From: Gracilibacillus lacisalsi DSM 19029
GTDB lineage: Bacteria; Bacillota; Bacilli; Bacillales; Amphibacillaceae
Direction of reading: 5' to 3'
DNA length: 64,000 nucleotides
NCBI RefSeq assembly: GCF_000377765.1
Contig: NZ_KB898663.1
Location: 62,001-126,000 of the forward strand
The notes beneath the pieces were generated by a model. It saw only the letters and a program-made list of their open reading frames with translations. It had not been told where the DNA came from and searched no databases. Shown piece by piece: positions 39,473-48,344 of this stretch (position 1 is the first letter of the stretch; each line of letters opens with the position of its first letter). The translations under genes and the position numbers were made by a program.

Positions 39473-40051
39473 TTATTTCAGCCTTGCTTTTACCGCATAA
39501 TGTTGTGAATTTAAATCAATTAGTTCAGCATCAATGTTTGCATTCTGAATAGTCTCTAGCATATCTGTAGCCGCAATCCTTTCGTGAAGTGGGGGACCTG
39601 ATTCCATCTCAATAGCCTTCCACTCGATCAGTAACAGTTGTCCACCTGGTTTTAAAATACGCTTAATCTCATTAAGCGTATGATCAATACTAGATACTTC
39701 ATGAATAACCATTGAGATAATCGCTTTATTTACTGACTCATCCTCTAGTTTAATTTCTACCAAATCACTTACAACATAATTAATATTCTCTATATTATCC
39801 TTTACTGCATTCTCTTTTAACATATCTAGCATCTTAGGCTCAATATCAACTGCATAAACAGTGTTATTAGTGCTTTTAGCAATTGGAATAGTAAAGTATC
39901 CATTGCCTGCACCGAGATCTGCAACAACATCATTAGCTTCTACTTCTAAGTATTCGATTATTTTATCAGGTGGTAATATTGCTTTTCTCTCTTTACTCAC
40001 TAATTTATGTGCTTTATCTGGATTAAACTTCTTACCAGTCAGTGTTCTCAC
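39473..40051 (-). CDS. Class I SAM-dependent methyltransferase
   Basis: 192 aa. SAM-binding motif I VVADLGAGNGYFTIPIA near residue 40-56, motif II acidic residue in VYAVDIEPKML, and a post-motif helix (IKRILKPGGQLLLIEWK). The opening GKKFNPDKAHKLVSKERK block occurs in methyltransferases encoded next to sulfur and rhodanese genes in Firmicutes. The methyl acceptor is unknown. It follows the terminator of the TusA operon, so it may depend on read-through or its own promoter. Confidence 0.85.
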   Translation of the reverse strand: MRTLTGKKFNPDKAHKLVSKERKAILPPDKIIEYLEVEANDVVADLGAGNGYFTIPIAKSTNNTVYAVDIEPKMLDMLKENAVKDNIENINYVVSDLVEIKLEDESVNKAIISMVIHEVSSIDHTLNEIKRILKPGGQLLLIEWKAIEMESGPPLHERIAATDMLETIQNANIDAELIDLNSQHYAVKARLK

Positions 40052-40062
40052 TCCTTTTTTAT

Positions 40063-40090
40063 GAAAAAGGGACCCTCTAAGGGGTCACCT
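40063..40090 (-). terminator. Terminator after the first sulfur operon
   Basis: Minus-strand stem GACCC / GGGTC with extension, followed by CCTTTTT, just after the tusA stop. Confidence 0.6.
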
Positions 40091-40091
40091 T

Positions 40092-40319
40092 CTATCCTTT
40101 TTTAATCCAAAACTTTAATACATCGCCTTCTTCAGTGTCTTGTAGTAGTTCATGCCCACCAGACTTTGCCCATGCTGCTAAATCACTTTTAGCACCTTTA
40201 TCTGTAGCATGTACTTCAAGAACATCACCTGATTCTAGCTCATTTATTGCTTTCTTCGTTCTAACAATCGGCATTGGACATGCCAATCCTTTTGCATCTA
40301 ATACTTTTGTTGATTCCAT
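40092..40319 (-). CDS. TusA-family sulfur carrier (copy 1)
   Basis: 75 aa. Sulfur-carrying Cys in LDAKGLACPMPIVRTKKAI (near residue 14), followed by the beta-hairpin EVHATDKGAKSDLAAWA. It carries a persulfide between rhodanese/DsrE proteins. Nearly identical to the product of 45419-45646, which marks a recent duplication of the operon. Last gene of the first sulfur operon. Confidence 0.93.
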   Translation of the reverse strand: MESTKVLDAKGLACPMPIVRTKKAINELESGDVLEVHATDKGAKSDLAAWAKSGGHELLQDTEEGDVLKFWIKKG

Positions 40320-40334
40320 TATTTTTCCTCCTCA

Positions 40335-41468
40335 TTAACCGTGAACCGCACAGCGGTTTGGTCCAATTTCCATTTCTCTTTGTTTTTCATCTTCAGGTGT
40401 GATTTTTCCCGTGTTTGTTTCACGGATTTCTTGATATGCATTTGGTTGTGGTGGCAGATTTTCTGTCACCATTTTTCTAAATACATCTTCATCGTCTACT
40501 TGCAACCCTTCATTACGTTGATAAAGATCGCCCAAACGTGCAAAAACACTTCCACCTTTACCAAGTTCTTCTGCAAACGAATAGTGCGCAGGTAAGACGA
40601 TTAAATCTTCGGATAATTCTTTATATCGTTTATAAAGACTATTACGAAGGTCTCCAACCCAATCTTCCGCTTTACCAGCTAAGTCTGGTCGGCCGATGGA
40701 TTTCACAAATAGAATGTCACCTGTTAAAAGATACTCATCATCAATAATTAATGATGTGCTTCCGATTGTGTGTCCTGGTGAATGAATTGGTTGTACTTTC
40801 ACCTTTGTGTTTCCCACAACGATATCGTTTCCTTCTTCTAATGCCTTGTAATCATAAGTCAATTCTGTAGCGTCTTTTGGTGGTAAGTAATACGTTCCAT
40901 CTACTTTATCAGCTAAAGCACGGCCACCCGAAATGTGATCAGCGTGGAGGTGAGTATCAATTAAAGTTCTAATTTTCACTCCTTTTTCTTTGGTGAATGC
41001 TTCGTAAATATCAATCATCCGGTTTGTATCAATAATGGCTGCTTCACCATCAGATTCCACCATATACGATAAGCATCCTTTACCTAAACGTACAAATTGA
41101 TATAAACTTCCGCCATCCTTTAGATCACCAATTTTCACTGGCTCTAGGTGTTCACTCCATGCTTTCATGCCACCTTCTAAATTATAAGTGTTAGTGAATC
41201 CACCTTCTTCTTCCAGTAACTCAGCTACCATTTGGGAAGAACCGCCTTTAGCACAAACAACAATAACTGCTTGATCTTTATCTAATTTTTCAGCAACAGG
41301 GTCAATTCCATCTAATAAATTAAAGTAGGGTTCATTAATTACTTCTACATTCCCGCCTTCAATTTTCCAACTATCAAATTCATCTGTATTTCTAACATCT
41401 AAGATCACTGTTTTTTCATGATTAACAACTTTTTTCGCTAATTCACTAGTTGTTATTGGAGTAGTCAA
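40335..41468 (-). CDS. Rhodanese plus metallo-beta-lactamase persulfide dioxygenase-like protein (copy 1)
   Basis: 377 aa. Residues 1-110 are a rhodanese domain with Cys in [10 protein letters not shown]. Residues about 120-340 are an ETHE1/CstB-like metallo-beta-lactamase with THLHADH (Fe ligands), the SPGHTIGS His and TGDILF Asp. A C-terminal tail ends [11 protein letters not shown]. It should oxidise glutathione-like or bacillithiol persulfide to sulfite. S. aureus CstB has the two domains in the other order; this order matches B. subtilis YrkH-type proteins. Paralogue at 45695. Confidence 0.88.
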   Translation of the reverse strand: MTTPITTSELAKKVVNHEKTVILDVRNTDEFDSWKIEGGNVEVINEPYFNLLDGIDPVAEKLDKDQAVIVVCAKGGSSQMVAELLEEEGGFTNTYNLEGGMKAWSEHLEPVKIGDLKDGGSLYQFVRLGKGCLSYMVESDGEAAIIDTNRMIDIYEAFTKEKGVKIRTLIDTHLHADHISGGRALADKVDGTYYLPPKDATELTYDYKALEEGNDIVVGNTKVKVQPIHSPGHTIGSTSLIIDDEYLLTGDILFVKSIGRPDLAGKAEDWVGDLRNSLYKRYKELSEDLIVLPAHYSFAEELGKGGSVFARLGDLYQRNEGLQVDDEDVFRKMVTENLPPQPNAYQEIRETNTGKITPEDEKQREMEIGPNRCAVHG

Positions 41469-41485
41469 TTTATTTCCTCCTTTAT

Positions 41486-41884
41486 TTAAAATGTTAATGA
41501 CGTGTTTGCATCTTTCGCATATTCAATAAAGGTAGCAGCGCCGCCTACTTCAATTCCTTCAACAAACGCCTCTTTATCTAAACTCATAACATCCATTGTC
41601 ATTTGGCATGCAATTAATTTAATCCCCATTTCTTGTGCCATTGACACCATTTCTTCAATTGCCGGTACATTCTCACGTTCAAATCCCTCTTGGAAGTGTT
41701 CTTTTCCTTCTGGAAGTGGGAGGTTTTTATGTGCCTCCTTATGAATTAGATTTAATCCCTCAAAAGTAAAGAATATACCTACTTCTGCATCAGACGCTGC
41801 AGCTGCAAGTGCTACGTTAAAGACTTTATAAGCATCAAAACGTCCTCCATTTGCTGCTATAATTGCAACTTTTGTATTAGCCAT
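41486..41884 (-). CDS. DsrE/DsrF-like sulfur relay protein (132 aa)
   Basis: DsrE-fold protein with the conserved Cys in [16 protein letters not shown] (near residue 92) that accepts a persulfide. The N-terminus [20 protein letters not shown] and the [10 protein letters not shown] stretch match this family. It has a shorter insertion than its paralogue at 48345-48824. Cytosolic; third gene of the first sulfur operon, between TusA-rhodanese and rhodanese-lactamase genes. Confidence 0.88.
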   Translation of the reverse strand: MANTKVAIIAANGGRFDAYKVFNVALAAAASDAEVGIFFTFEGLNLIHKEAHKNLPLPEGKEHFQEGFERENVPAIEEMVSMAQEMGIKLIACQMTMDVMSLDKEAFVEGIEVGGAATFIEYAKDANTSLTF

Positions 41885-41915
41885 TTATTATTCCTCCTAA
41901 ATTGTTGTGTTCTTA

Positions 41916-42488
41916 TTAATTGCCTTCAGTTGGGCCTTCCCAATTTTTCATACCTGGTACTACATTTTTCACACTCTTAAAACCTTTTTCCGTTAGTTTT
42001 TGTGCAGCTAAATCACTTCTAGTACCCGTTCGGCAAATAACGTGTATATCTTGATCTTTGCTAAGTTCTTCAAAGCGTTCTTCAAGTTCACCTAGAGGTA
42101 TATTCACAGCATCAGGGATATGACCAAAGGCATATTCAGCTGGTTCGCGAACATCAAGAATAGAAATAGATTCTTCACCTTCTACCTTGTTACGAAGTTC
42201 ATCTAGATCGACCACATCCTCATGTTTGGTTTCACCTTTTGTCTCCGCTTCACTTGCTTTTCGTAAATAGTGTTTCAATACATCGCCATCTTCTACAGTT
42301 CCAAGATATTGATGCCCTGTACTTTCTGCCCACGCTTTGATGTCGGCAGTTGATCCTTTATCTGTTGCTTGCACTTCCATGACCTGACCTGCTTCTAAAT
42401 TTGTAATTGCTTTTTTTGTCTTAACAATAGGCATTGGACAGGCTAAACCTTTTGCATCTAACACTTCATTTGCTGTAATGCTCACCAA
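41916..42488 (-). CDS. TusA-rhodanese fusion protein (copy 1)
   Basis: 190 aa. TusA domain at 1-75 (carrier Cys in ACPMPIVKTKKAI), a charged linker, then rhodanese at about 95-190 with active Cys in VICRTGTRSDLA. The fusion passes sulfane sulfur between the two sites within one chain, as in B. subtilis YrkF and S. aureus CstA. Paralogue at 46926-47495. Separated by 9 nt from the preceding rhodanese gene. Confidence 0.92.
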   Translation of the reverse strand: MVSITANEVLDAKGLACPMPIVKTKKAITNLEAGQVMEVQATDKGSTADIKAWAESTGHQYLGTVEDGDVLKHYLRKASEAETKGETKHEDVVDLDELRNKVEGEESISILDVREPAEYAFGHIPDAVNIPLGELEERFEELSKDQDIHVICRTGTRSDLAAQKLTEKGFKSVKNVVPGMKNWEGPTEGN

Positions 42489-42497
42489 TATTCCTCC

Positions 42498-42797
42498 TTA
42501 TATCTCAACTTCATCTTCCCAGCTCAACATGCCGCCTTCCATATTCGTAACATCATAACCTTCATCCTTTAAGAAAGCACATGCTTTTCCACTTCTACCT
42601 CCTGAGCGACACACCATATAATGATGTTCTTTTTTATCAATTTCATTTAATCGCTCTGGAATTTCACCTAAAGGTATATGCTTAGCACCTGGGATTTTAC
42701 CTTGTGCAACTTCTTCATCTTCACGAACATCAATAATACTTAACTTTTCTCCTGCTTTTACTTTTTCCGCTAATTCTTTTGCTGTTATTTCTTTCAT
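42498..42797 (-). CDS. Single-domain rhodanese (copy 1)
   Basis: 99 aa, one rhodanese domain with active Cys in YMVCRSGGRSGKA (near residue 66) and the DVREDEEV motif. First gene of the first sulfur operon; two CstR-type operators lie 68-117 nt upstream. Sulfurtransferase; paralogue at 47544-47840. Confidence 0.92.
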   Translation of the reverse strand: MKEITAKELAEKVKAGEKLSIIDVREDEEVAQGKIPGAKHIPLGEIPERLNEIDKKEHHYMVCRSGGRSGKACAFLKDEGYDVTNMEGGMLSWEDEVEI

Positions 42798-42864
42798 ACT
42801 TTCCCTCCCTTGTATAACTCAATGATATTTTCCCCTAATGTTTTTTAATTAACTAAATATACAT

Positions 42865-42880
42865 ATACCGCTATAGGTAT
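42865..42880. promoter_or_regulatory. CstR-type operator upstream of the first sulfur operon (site 1)
   Basis: ATACCGCTATAGGTAT, a palindrome with ATACC-N6-GGTAT. It sits 34 bp from an identical-pattern site at 42899. Confidence 0.78.
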
Positions 42881-42898
42881 TATGGAAATCAAAAAAAT

Positions 42899-42914
42899 AT
42901 ACCAATACGGGTAT
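42899..42914. promoter_or_regulatory. CstR-type operator upstream of the first sulfur operon (site 2)
   Basis: ATACCAATACGGGTAT, the same ATACC-N6-GGTAT pattern. The paired spacing suggests cooperative binding of two repressor tetramers. Confidence 0.78.
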
Positions 42915-42995
42915 TTTTTCGATTACAAAAAAAGGTCAACTACTTAAATTTTGTTAACCTCTTTCATGGTACAAAATAAACTATAGAGAGTCAAA

Positions 42996-43256
42996 TCATC
43001 TACTTTTCACAAGTAAGCTTACTGCTTCTTTGATTAAATCTTCTGAGCTTTCACCAGCTTCTTTATCATCGCGAATACACTGTTCAAGGTTCGTACTAAC
43101 TATTAAAGCTGCTGTACGGTCAAGAGCACTTCTTACAGCCGACATTTGTGTAACTACATCCCTACATTCTTTTTGCTCTTCCATCATTCGTATTAATCCT
43201 CTAACTTGTCCTTCAATTCTTTTCATTCTATTTTTCATTTGAGCATTGTACTCCAT
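42996..43256 (-). CDS. cstR: CsoR-family persulfide-sensing repressor (CstR)
   Basis: 86 aa, all-helical DUF156 protein. Cys31 (QKECRDVV) and Cys60 (NLEQCIRD) match the reactive pair of S. aureus CstR. The copper-ligand His of CsoR is replaced by Asn56, so it should sense persulfides rather than Cu(I). It overlaps the upstream rhodanese-like gene by 29 nt and shares its promoter, in which an operator fills the spacer. Predicted to repress both flanking sulfur operons. B. subtilis YrkD is the positional equivalent. Confidence 0.92.
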   Translation of the reverse strand: MEYNAQMKNRMKRIEGQVRGLIRMMEEQKECRDVVTQMSAVRSALDRTAALIVSTNLEQCIRDDKEAGESSEDLIKEAVSLLVKSR

Positions 43257-43617
43257 AGTGATGATCCCCCTTTTTTATTTTATTAGGTAAGTAATAGCCA
43301 ACTACACGAAAGTTTTTTTTTGTTAAAAACCTTATACTCAAATTACTTTCAATTTGATCTGAGGCAATTACAATTATATCTTTATCTATTGGTAAATCAG
43401 CATAATGTCTTTTCAGATAAGAAAGTGGTAAACAATGAGCATCTCCCATTTTATCTTTACAAGAGGTTTGATAGTCTCTTGTATCTAAAAATACCACATC
43501 TTTTCTACTAAATAAACCAGTCGTTCGTTCTCTTAGTTCTTTAATTCCCCATATAGGTATATATCTTTGATAGAGAACCAGGAGACTGATTGAAATTATA
43601 ATCATTAAGAAACTCAT
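43228..43617 (-). CDS. Membrane-anchored rhodanese-like protein without the catalytic Cys
   Basis: 129 aa. N-terminal transmembrane helix (FLMIIISISLLVLYQRYI), then a rhodanese fold (VVFLDTRDYQTSC, CLPLSYLKRHYADLP). At the active loop the usual Cys is replaced (VIVIASDQIESN). Other cysteines (CKDKMGDAHC) lie elsewhere. It may be a degenerate sulfurtransferase or a sensor partner of CstR, with which it overlaps by 29 nt. First gene behind the operator-containing promoter. Confidence 0.78.
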   Translation of the reverse strand: MSFLMIIISISLLVLYQRYIPIWGIKELRERTTGLFSRKDVVFLDTRDYQTSCKDKMGDAHCLPLSYLKRHYADLPIDKDIIVIASDQIESNLSIRFLTKKNFRVVGYYLPNKIKKGDHHYGVQCSNEK

Positions 43618-43641
43618 TGATCCTCCCCCTATCTACATTTT

Positions 43642-43670
43642 ATAATATACCCTTAAGGGTATATTGTCAA
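43642..43670 (-). promoter_or_regulatory. Promoter of the cstR operon with operator in the spacer
   Basis: Minus-strand TTGACA (43665-43670), a 17-nt spacer and TATTAT. The CstR-type palindrome ATACCCTTAAGGGTAT (43647-43662) fills the spacer, so repressor binding excludes RNA polymerase. Predicts autoregulation. Confidence 0.85.
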
Positions 43671-43718
43671 ATAAAATAAAAAATAATTATTTCAAACCAG
43701 CAACTACTCTTCACCTCT

Positions 43719-44105
43719 TTAAGGTATTAAAAGAATGGAAAAGTAAATCCCAAATACCACTGCAATTATTATGACAAATAAACCAAGTAAGATAATCGTA
43801 AATTTCGGTGCATAGAAGGATTGGTTATTGATTGCATTAATTTTTCTCATATAAGAAACCATTGCCATAATAATTGTAGCTATTCCTAATATTACTGAAG
43901 CCATTCCTATGGTATTTGCTAAAAAGTCACCGAAACGAGTCAGGCTAGACTTCATTGTAAAGTGCAAATTGGTAACAAGAAATCCAACACCAATAATAGC
44001 AATGGCTGTTCTAATCCAAGCTAACAGTGTTCGTTCATTCGCCATATGTTGTTGAATATATTGTGAATCTTTTGTTGGTTCATTTTGATACTTTTCTTTG
44101 CTCAT
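43719..44105 (-). CDS. YidH-family (DUF202) membrane protein
   Basis: 128 aa. The signature QHMANERTLLAWIRTAIAI is followed by three transmembrane helices, the normal DUF202 layout. Function unknown. Lies between the cstR promoter and the second sulfur operon. Confidence 0.88.
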   Translation of the reverse strand: MSKEKYQNEPTKDSQYIQQHMANERTLLAWIRTAIAIIGVGFLVTNLHFTMKSSLTRFGDFLANTIGMASVILGIATIIMAMVSYMRKINAINNQSFYAPKFTIILLGLFVIIIAVVFGIYFSILLIP

Positions 44106-44252
44106 AAAGTAGTCATCTCTTCTTTATCATTTATTCACTAATTAGTATGGTAATAAATATTTTTCTTAATCATATCCTTTTGTTTTAAACAATTATATAA
44201 AGCTGTTTAATCAGTAGAAATACGATAAGTTGTATCTTGCCGTTTCTACTGG

Positions 44253-44545
44253 TTATACATGAAGTACTTGAAATTGTCCGTCACCTAATAATGTACGAAT
44301 ATAGTCAATTTTAACATTATTGAAATAAACAGAGTCTTTTTCACTTATTAAAAACTGAATGCCGTCTTCATTCATTATCAAATCATTATCTGATGCTGAC
44401 TCCTCCAGAGCCAAGCGAAGCTTTGGACTGGACCAATTCAGTCAATGCCCATCGTCAAACGAACAAAAGGATTCTTCCCTTCTGCTACAAGTGGCTTTAT
44501 TTCATCTTTAACTTTCGAAAGTGCAGATGGTGTAATCTTAACCAT
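44253..44545 (-). pseudogene. HesB/IscA-like iron-sulfur protein, frameshifted
   Basis: ATG 44545 after GAAGGAGG, MVKITPSALSKVKDEIKPLV...FVRLTMGI, then a stop where the Cys-Gly-Gly loop should be. In the next frame comes PKLRLALEESASDNDLI and FLISEKDSVYFNNVKIDYIR, ending QFQVLHV. The FeS_biosyn fold is recognisable, with a disruption at the conserved Cys loop near 44440. It would be about 95 aa if intact. Confidence 0.8.
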
Positions 44546-44589
44546 TTGGATTCCTCCTTCCTATTTAAATCCATTTTATCTATCCCATA

Positions 44590-45366
44590 TTAAAATATAT
44601 CCATCCATATTTTAATAGCGGTTCCTGCTATTAGTAATGCTAATATGACTTGCAACACCTTCGTATTTACCTTCTTGCCAGCATTTGCACCTAGTGGAGA
44701 AGCAATTAAACTGGCAATGATCATGATTGCTGCTGGAAAATACTCAACTTGACCCGTTGTAACTTTCCCTATAGTTGCACCGATCGATGAAATAAATGTA
44801 ATAGCTAATGATGAAGCAATAGTCATACGTGTAGGTATCTTAAGAACTACAAGCATAATTGGAACTAACAAGAAGGCACCAGCAGCACCAACAATTCCTG
44901 CTCCAACACCTACAATTAATGCTAGGGCAGCTGCCAACCATTTATTAAATTTCACTTGATCTAAAGGAATATCATCAATTCCTTTTTTCGGAATAAACAT
45001 CATAATCGCAGCAATTAAAGCTAATATCCCGTAGGTTAAATTTATTCCACCCTCAGATAATAATTTTGAGCCGTAACCACCAATAAAACTCCCTATTAGG
45101 ATACTAATACCCATATAAGCAATAAGCTTTTTATTTAAATAGCCACCTTTTCGGTATGCCCATACCCCTCCAATAGTTGCAAACAGTACTTGGACAGCAC
45201 TAATTCCAGATACTTCATGTGCTGTAAATGCCGCCGCACCAAATAAAGGCGGAATATATAAAAGCATTGGATACTTAATAATAGAACCGCCGATGCCTAA
45301 CATTCCTGAAATATAAGATCCGACAAAGCCAATTAAAAATATAGTAATTATAAAAGCAAAGTCCAT
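44590..45366 (-). CDS. TauE/SafE-family sulfite exporter (YrkJ-like)
   Basis: 258 aa, about eight transmembrane helices, with the paired family repeats [20 protein letters not shown] and [19 protein letters not shown]. Positioned after tusA, as yrkJ follows yrkI in B. subtilis, and probably expels the sulfite or thiosulfate made by the persulfide dioxygenase. Last gene of the second operon. Confidence 0.9.
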   Translation of the reverse strand: MDFAFIITIFLIGFVGSYISGMLGIGGSIIKYPMLLYIPPLFGAAAFTAHEVSGISAVQVLFATIGGVWAYRKGGYLNKKLIAYMGISILIGSFIGGYGSKLLSEGGINLTYGILALIAAIMMFIPKKGIDDIPLDQVKFNKWLAAALALIVGVGAGIVGAAGAFLLVPIMLVVLKIPTRMTIASSLAITFISSIGATIGKVTTGQVEYFPAAIMIIASLIASPLGANAGKKVNTKVLQVILALLIAGTAIKIWMDIF

Positions 45367-45387
45367 TTTTTCTCCCCCTTAAAGTAA

Positions 45388-45413
45388 AGGGAACCATGTA
45401 AATCATGGTCCCC
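45388..45413 (-). terminator. Hairpin between tusA and the exporter gene
   Basis: Stem GGGAACCATG / CATGGTCCCC with a 5-nt loop, weak T tail. Probably partial termination or RNA processing within the second sulfur operon. Confidence 0.55.
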
Positions 45414-45418
45414 TTCTA

Positions 45419-45646
45419 TTAACCTTTCTTAATCCAAAACTTTAATACGTCATTTTCTTCTGTATCCTTTAAAAGCTCATGCCCCCCAGATTTCGCCCAT
45501 GCTGCTAGATCACTTTTTGCACCCTTATCTGTTGCGTGAACTTCCAATATTTGGCCAGATTCTAATTCGTTCATTGCCTTCTTTGTTCTTACGATTGGCA
45601 TCGGGCACGCCAATCCTTTTGCATCTAATACTTTTGTTACGTCCAT
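45419..45646 (-). CDS. TusA-family sulfur carrier (copy 2)
   Basis: 75 aa, Cys in ACPMPIVRTKKAM; differs from the copy at 40092-40319 at only a few positions and has the same C-terminus (FWIKKG). Sulfane-sulfur carrier of the second operon; equivalent in position to B. subtilis YrkI. Confidence 0.93.
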   Translation of the reverse strand: MDVTKVLDAKGLACPMPIVRTKKAMNELESGQILEVHATDKGAKSDLAAWAKSGGHELLKDTEENDVLKFWIKKG

Positions 45647-45694
45647 TTATATTCCTCCTATAATGAGTATTCAGTCATATTATTTTATTAAATA

Positions 45695-46822
45695 TTAACG
45701 TACCGCACAGCGGTTTGGTCCAATTTCCATTTCTCTTTGCTTCTCTTCTTCCGGTGTTACTTTACCCATATTTGTTTCACGAATTTCTTGATAAGCGTTC
45801 GGTTGAGGTGGCAAGTTTTCCGTCACTAATCTTCTAAATTCAGATTCATCTTCAATGTTTAGTCCGTGGTTCTTTGCAAATAGTGTTCCTAGTTTTTCAG
45901 CCACACTACCATCCACGTTTAATTCATCAATAATCATAAAGTGTGCTGGTAAAACAACTAATTCCTCTGATAATTCTCTATAGCGAGAATATAAGCTCTC
46001 TCTTAAGTCACCAACCCAGTCTTCAGCCTTCCCAGCTAAGTCAGGTCTGCCGATTGAATCGATGAACAAGATATCACCAGATAATAAGAATTTCTCATCT
46101 ACGACAAAAGATGTAGAACCAATTGTGTGTCCAGGTGAATATAGTGCATGAATATCAATAGCAGTGTTACCGATTGTTACTACACTTCCACCTTCTAATG
46201 CTGCATATTCGAAGTTTACTTCTTGAGCATCTTTCGGAGGCAACCAATATGTTGCACCTATTTGTTCAGCAATTTTTCTTCCTCCTGAGATGTGATCTGC
46301 GTGAAGGTGGGTATCAAACACGTTTGTAATTTTTACCTCTTTACTTGTCGCGAAATCAATGAAAATATCTGTCATACGTGTTGCATCAATGATTGCAGCT
46401 TCCCCATTTGAAATAACCATGTAAGAAAGACAACCTTTCCCAATACGGACAAACTGATAAACTTCTCCACCATCTTTTAAATCCCCGACTTTAACGGGTT
46501 CTAAGTGCTCACTCCAAGCTTTCATACCACCTTGTAAATAAGACACTGTTAATCCTGCTTCAGATAGCATTTCTGCTACCATTACAGAAGAGCCTTCTTT
46601 GGCACAAACAACTAAGATTTCTTTATTAGAAGGAATCTTTTCTAGAATTTCTTCTACTCCATCTAAAAGTTCAAAATAAGGAATGTTGAAGTATTCAAAG
46701 TTTTCTCCTTCAATCTTCCAGTCTTCAAATGCATCTTCATTTCGAACATCTAAAATAAATAACTCTTCTTTATTAAAAACCTTCTGTGTCACTTCATGTG
46801 CTGTCATCATTTTTACAGTCAT
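45695..46822 (-). CDS. Rhodanese plus metallo-beta-lactamase persulfide dioxygenase-like protein (copy 2)
   Basis: About 375 aa from ATG 46822 ([11 protein letters not shown]), preceded by TTAGGGGG; the open frame extends ten codons further. Rhodanese domain with [11 protein letters not shown], lactamase domain with [15 protein letters not shown] and SGDILF, and the same [10 protein letters not shown] tail as copy 1. Placement matches B. subtilis YrkH. The two copies differ in charge and linker residues but share all metal ligands. Confidence 0.88.
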   Translation of the reverse strand: MTVKMMTAHEVTQKVFNKEELFILDVRNEDAFEDWKIEGENFEYFNIPYFELLDGVEEILEKIPSNKEILVVCAKEGSSVMVAEMLSEAGLTVSYLQGGMKAWSEHLEPVKVGDLKDGGEVYQFVRIGKGCLSYMVISNGEAAIIDATRMTDIFIDFATSKEVKITNVFDTHLHADHISGGRKIAEQIGATYWLPPKDAQEVNFEYAALEGGSVVTIGNTAIDIHALYSPGHTIGSTSFVVDEKFLLSGDILFIDSIGRPDLAGKAEDWVGDLRESLYSRYRELSEELVVLPAHFMIIDELNVDGSVAEKLGTLFAKNHGLNIEDESEFRRLVTENLPPQPNAYQEIRETNMGKVTPEEEKQREMEIGPNRCAVR

Positions 46823-46826
46823 TCTT

Positions 46827-46842
46827 TTACCCCCTAAGGTAT
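46827..46842. promoter_or_regulatory. Weak CstR-type operator overlapping the ribosome-binding site
   Basis: TTACCCCCTAAGGTAT has one mismatch to ATACC-N6-GGTAT. It overlaps the Shine-Dalgarno of the rhodanese-lactamase gene, so it could be chance. Confidence 0.35.
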
Positions 46843-46925
46843 TATTTTTCACAAAAAAATTTTTTAGTTTTTTAAAGCATTCATAATACTACTTGGATCA
46901 AAACCTAAAACCCACTTACCATTCA

Positions 46926-47495
46926 CTAGTTTTCTATTTTTGTTGTTTCTCCCGTCCACTGACTCATACCTGGTAATACATTAATTACATTTTCAAAACC
47001 ACTATCCACCAATTTTTGTGCGGCTAAATCGCTTCTACTTCCAGTACGGCATACAACATAGATTTCATCTTCTTTTTTTAACTCGTTCATACGGTCTTCC
47101 AATTCCCCTAACGGGATTGAAACTGCACTTGGAATGTGATTAAAGGCATATTCTGCTGACTCCCTCACATCAAGAACCACAATATCTTCAGATAACTTTG
47201 ATGCTAGTTCTTCATTTGTAGCAGTATTAGAATGTTGCTTTTCAACCGTTTCTTCATCGGATGATTTTCTTAAATAATGTTTTAGAGTGTCACCTTCCTC
47301 TAGTGTACCTAAATATTGGTGACCGGCACTGTTGGCCCACGCCTCGATATCAGCTTTTGATCCTTTATCAGTTGCTTGCACCTCAATCACTTGCCCTGCT
47401 TCTACATCTTTCATTGCTTTTTTTGTTTTCACAATCGGCATCGGGCAAGCTAGACCCTTCGCATCCAACACCACATTTACTTTGAATAAATCCAT
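46926..47495 (-). CDS. TusA-rhodanese fusion protein (copy 2)
   Basis: 189 aa; TusA domain with ACPMPIVKTKKAM, linker, rhodanese with VVCRTGSRSDLA. Start ATG 47495 after TTAGGGGG. A perfect ATACC-N6-GGTAT operator lies just upstream, so this gene probably has its own regulated promoter. Equivalent to B. subtilis YrkF. Confidence 0.92.
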   Translation of the reverse strand: MDLFKVNVVLDAKGLACPMPIVKTKKAMKDVEAGQVIEVQATDKGSKADIEAWANSAGHQYLGTLEEGDTLKHYLRKSSDEETVEKQHSNTATNEELASKLSEDIVVLDVRESAEYAFNHIPSAVSIPLGELEDRMNELKKEDEIYVVCRTGSRSDLAAQKLVDSGFENVINVLPGMSQWTGETTKIEN

Positions 47496-47509
47496 ATCAT
47501 AACCCCCTA

Positions 47510-47525
47510 ATACCTATATAGGTAT
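47510..47525. promoter_or_regulatory. CstR-type operator upstream of TusA-rhodanese copy 2
   Basis: ATACCTATATAGGTAT, a perfect palindrome, 14 nt before the start codon and between the rhodanese and TusA-rhodanese genes. Confidence 0.78.
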
Positions 47526-47543
47526 ATTTGCATTCAAAAAAAA

Positions 47544-47840
47544 TTATTCTGTTTCGCCTTCCCACGCTAGCATTCCGCCAGTCATGTTAATTACGTTAAA
47601 TCCTTGGCCTTCTAAAAACTGTGCGGCACGACCACTTCTACCACCAGAACGACAAACCATAATATATTCCTTTGATTTTTCTAACTCATGCATTCGAAAT
47701 TCTAATAAACCTAGCGGGATATTTAGTGCTCCTGTTATTTTCCCTTGTGCTACTTCGTCAACTTCACGCACATCAATAATATTTAAGTCTTTATTTTCTT
47801 CTACTAAATTTTGTAATTCTTTTGTTGAAATTTCTTTCAT
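47544..47840 (-). CDS. Single-domain rhodanese (copy 2)
   Basis: 98 aa; active Cys in IMVCRSGGRSGRAAQ, DVREVDEVAQGKI motif. Paralogue of 42498-42797, with similar length and ending LAWEGETE. Sulfurtransferase of the second operon. Confidence 0.92.
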   Translation of the reverse strand: MKEISTKELQNLVEENKDLNIIDVREVDEVAQGKITGALNIPLGLLEFRMHELEKSKEYIMVCRSGGRSGRAAQFLEGQGFNVINMTGGMLAWEGETE

Positions 47841-47941
47841 AATAACATTCTCCTTTCTTATATTTGAATTCTTATTATATAGAGAATAGGTATCAGTGTG
47901 TTAAGTACGCTCTCCCTCACACTGAATACTATTCACTCAGA

Positions 47942-48304
47942 CTATCTCCAGGTATTCATGCCACCTTTAACATTTGTTACATTGGTGAATCCTAATTTCT
48001 TTAGAACTTTTGATGCTTTTTGACTTCTCATCCCACTTTGACAAATTACAACTACCTCTTTATCAGTTGAAAGTTCATATGTTGCTTTTTTCCCTAGTGT
48101 ATGAAGTGGAATATTTTTAAAACCTCTAATATTATTCCCTTTAAATTCTGCTGGTGTTCGCACATCAACAAATTGCTTATTTTTATCTTTTAGTTCTGTT
48201 TTGAGTTCCGTTGTTGAAATATTTTTAATTCCTCTAACGGGAATAAATCGTTTTACAATAAAGAAGAATAATAACACATAAATAACATAATTTAAATATT
48301 CCAT
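47942..48304 (-). CDS. Membrane-anchored rhodanese
   Basis: About 120 aa from ATG 48304 (GGAGGA upstream; an in-frame TTG at 48319 is less likely). Transmembrane helix at the N-terminus (VIYVLLFFFIVKRFI), then a rhodanese with catalytic Cys in VVVICQSGMRSQKA. It resembles YqhL/PspE-type anchored rhodaneses and is the active counterpart of the Cys-less protein at 43228. Confidence 0.88.
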   Translation of the reverse strand: MEYLNYVIYVLLFFFIVKRFIPVRGIKNISTTELKTELKDKNKQFVDVRTPAEFKGNNIRGFKNIPLHTLGKKATYELSTDKEVVVICQSGMRSQKASKVLKKLGFTNVTNVKGGMNTWR

Positions 48305-48344
48305 TTTATCGTCCTCCAACTAATGAAGAAAAAATCCATCATTT

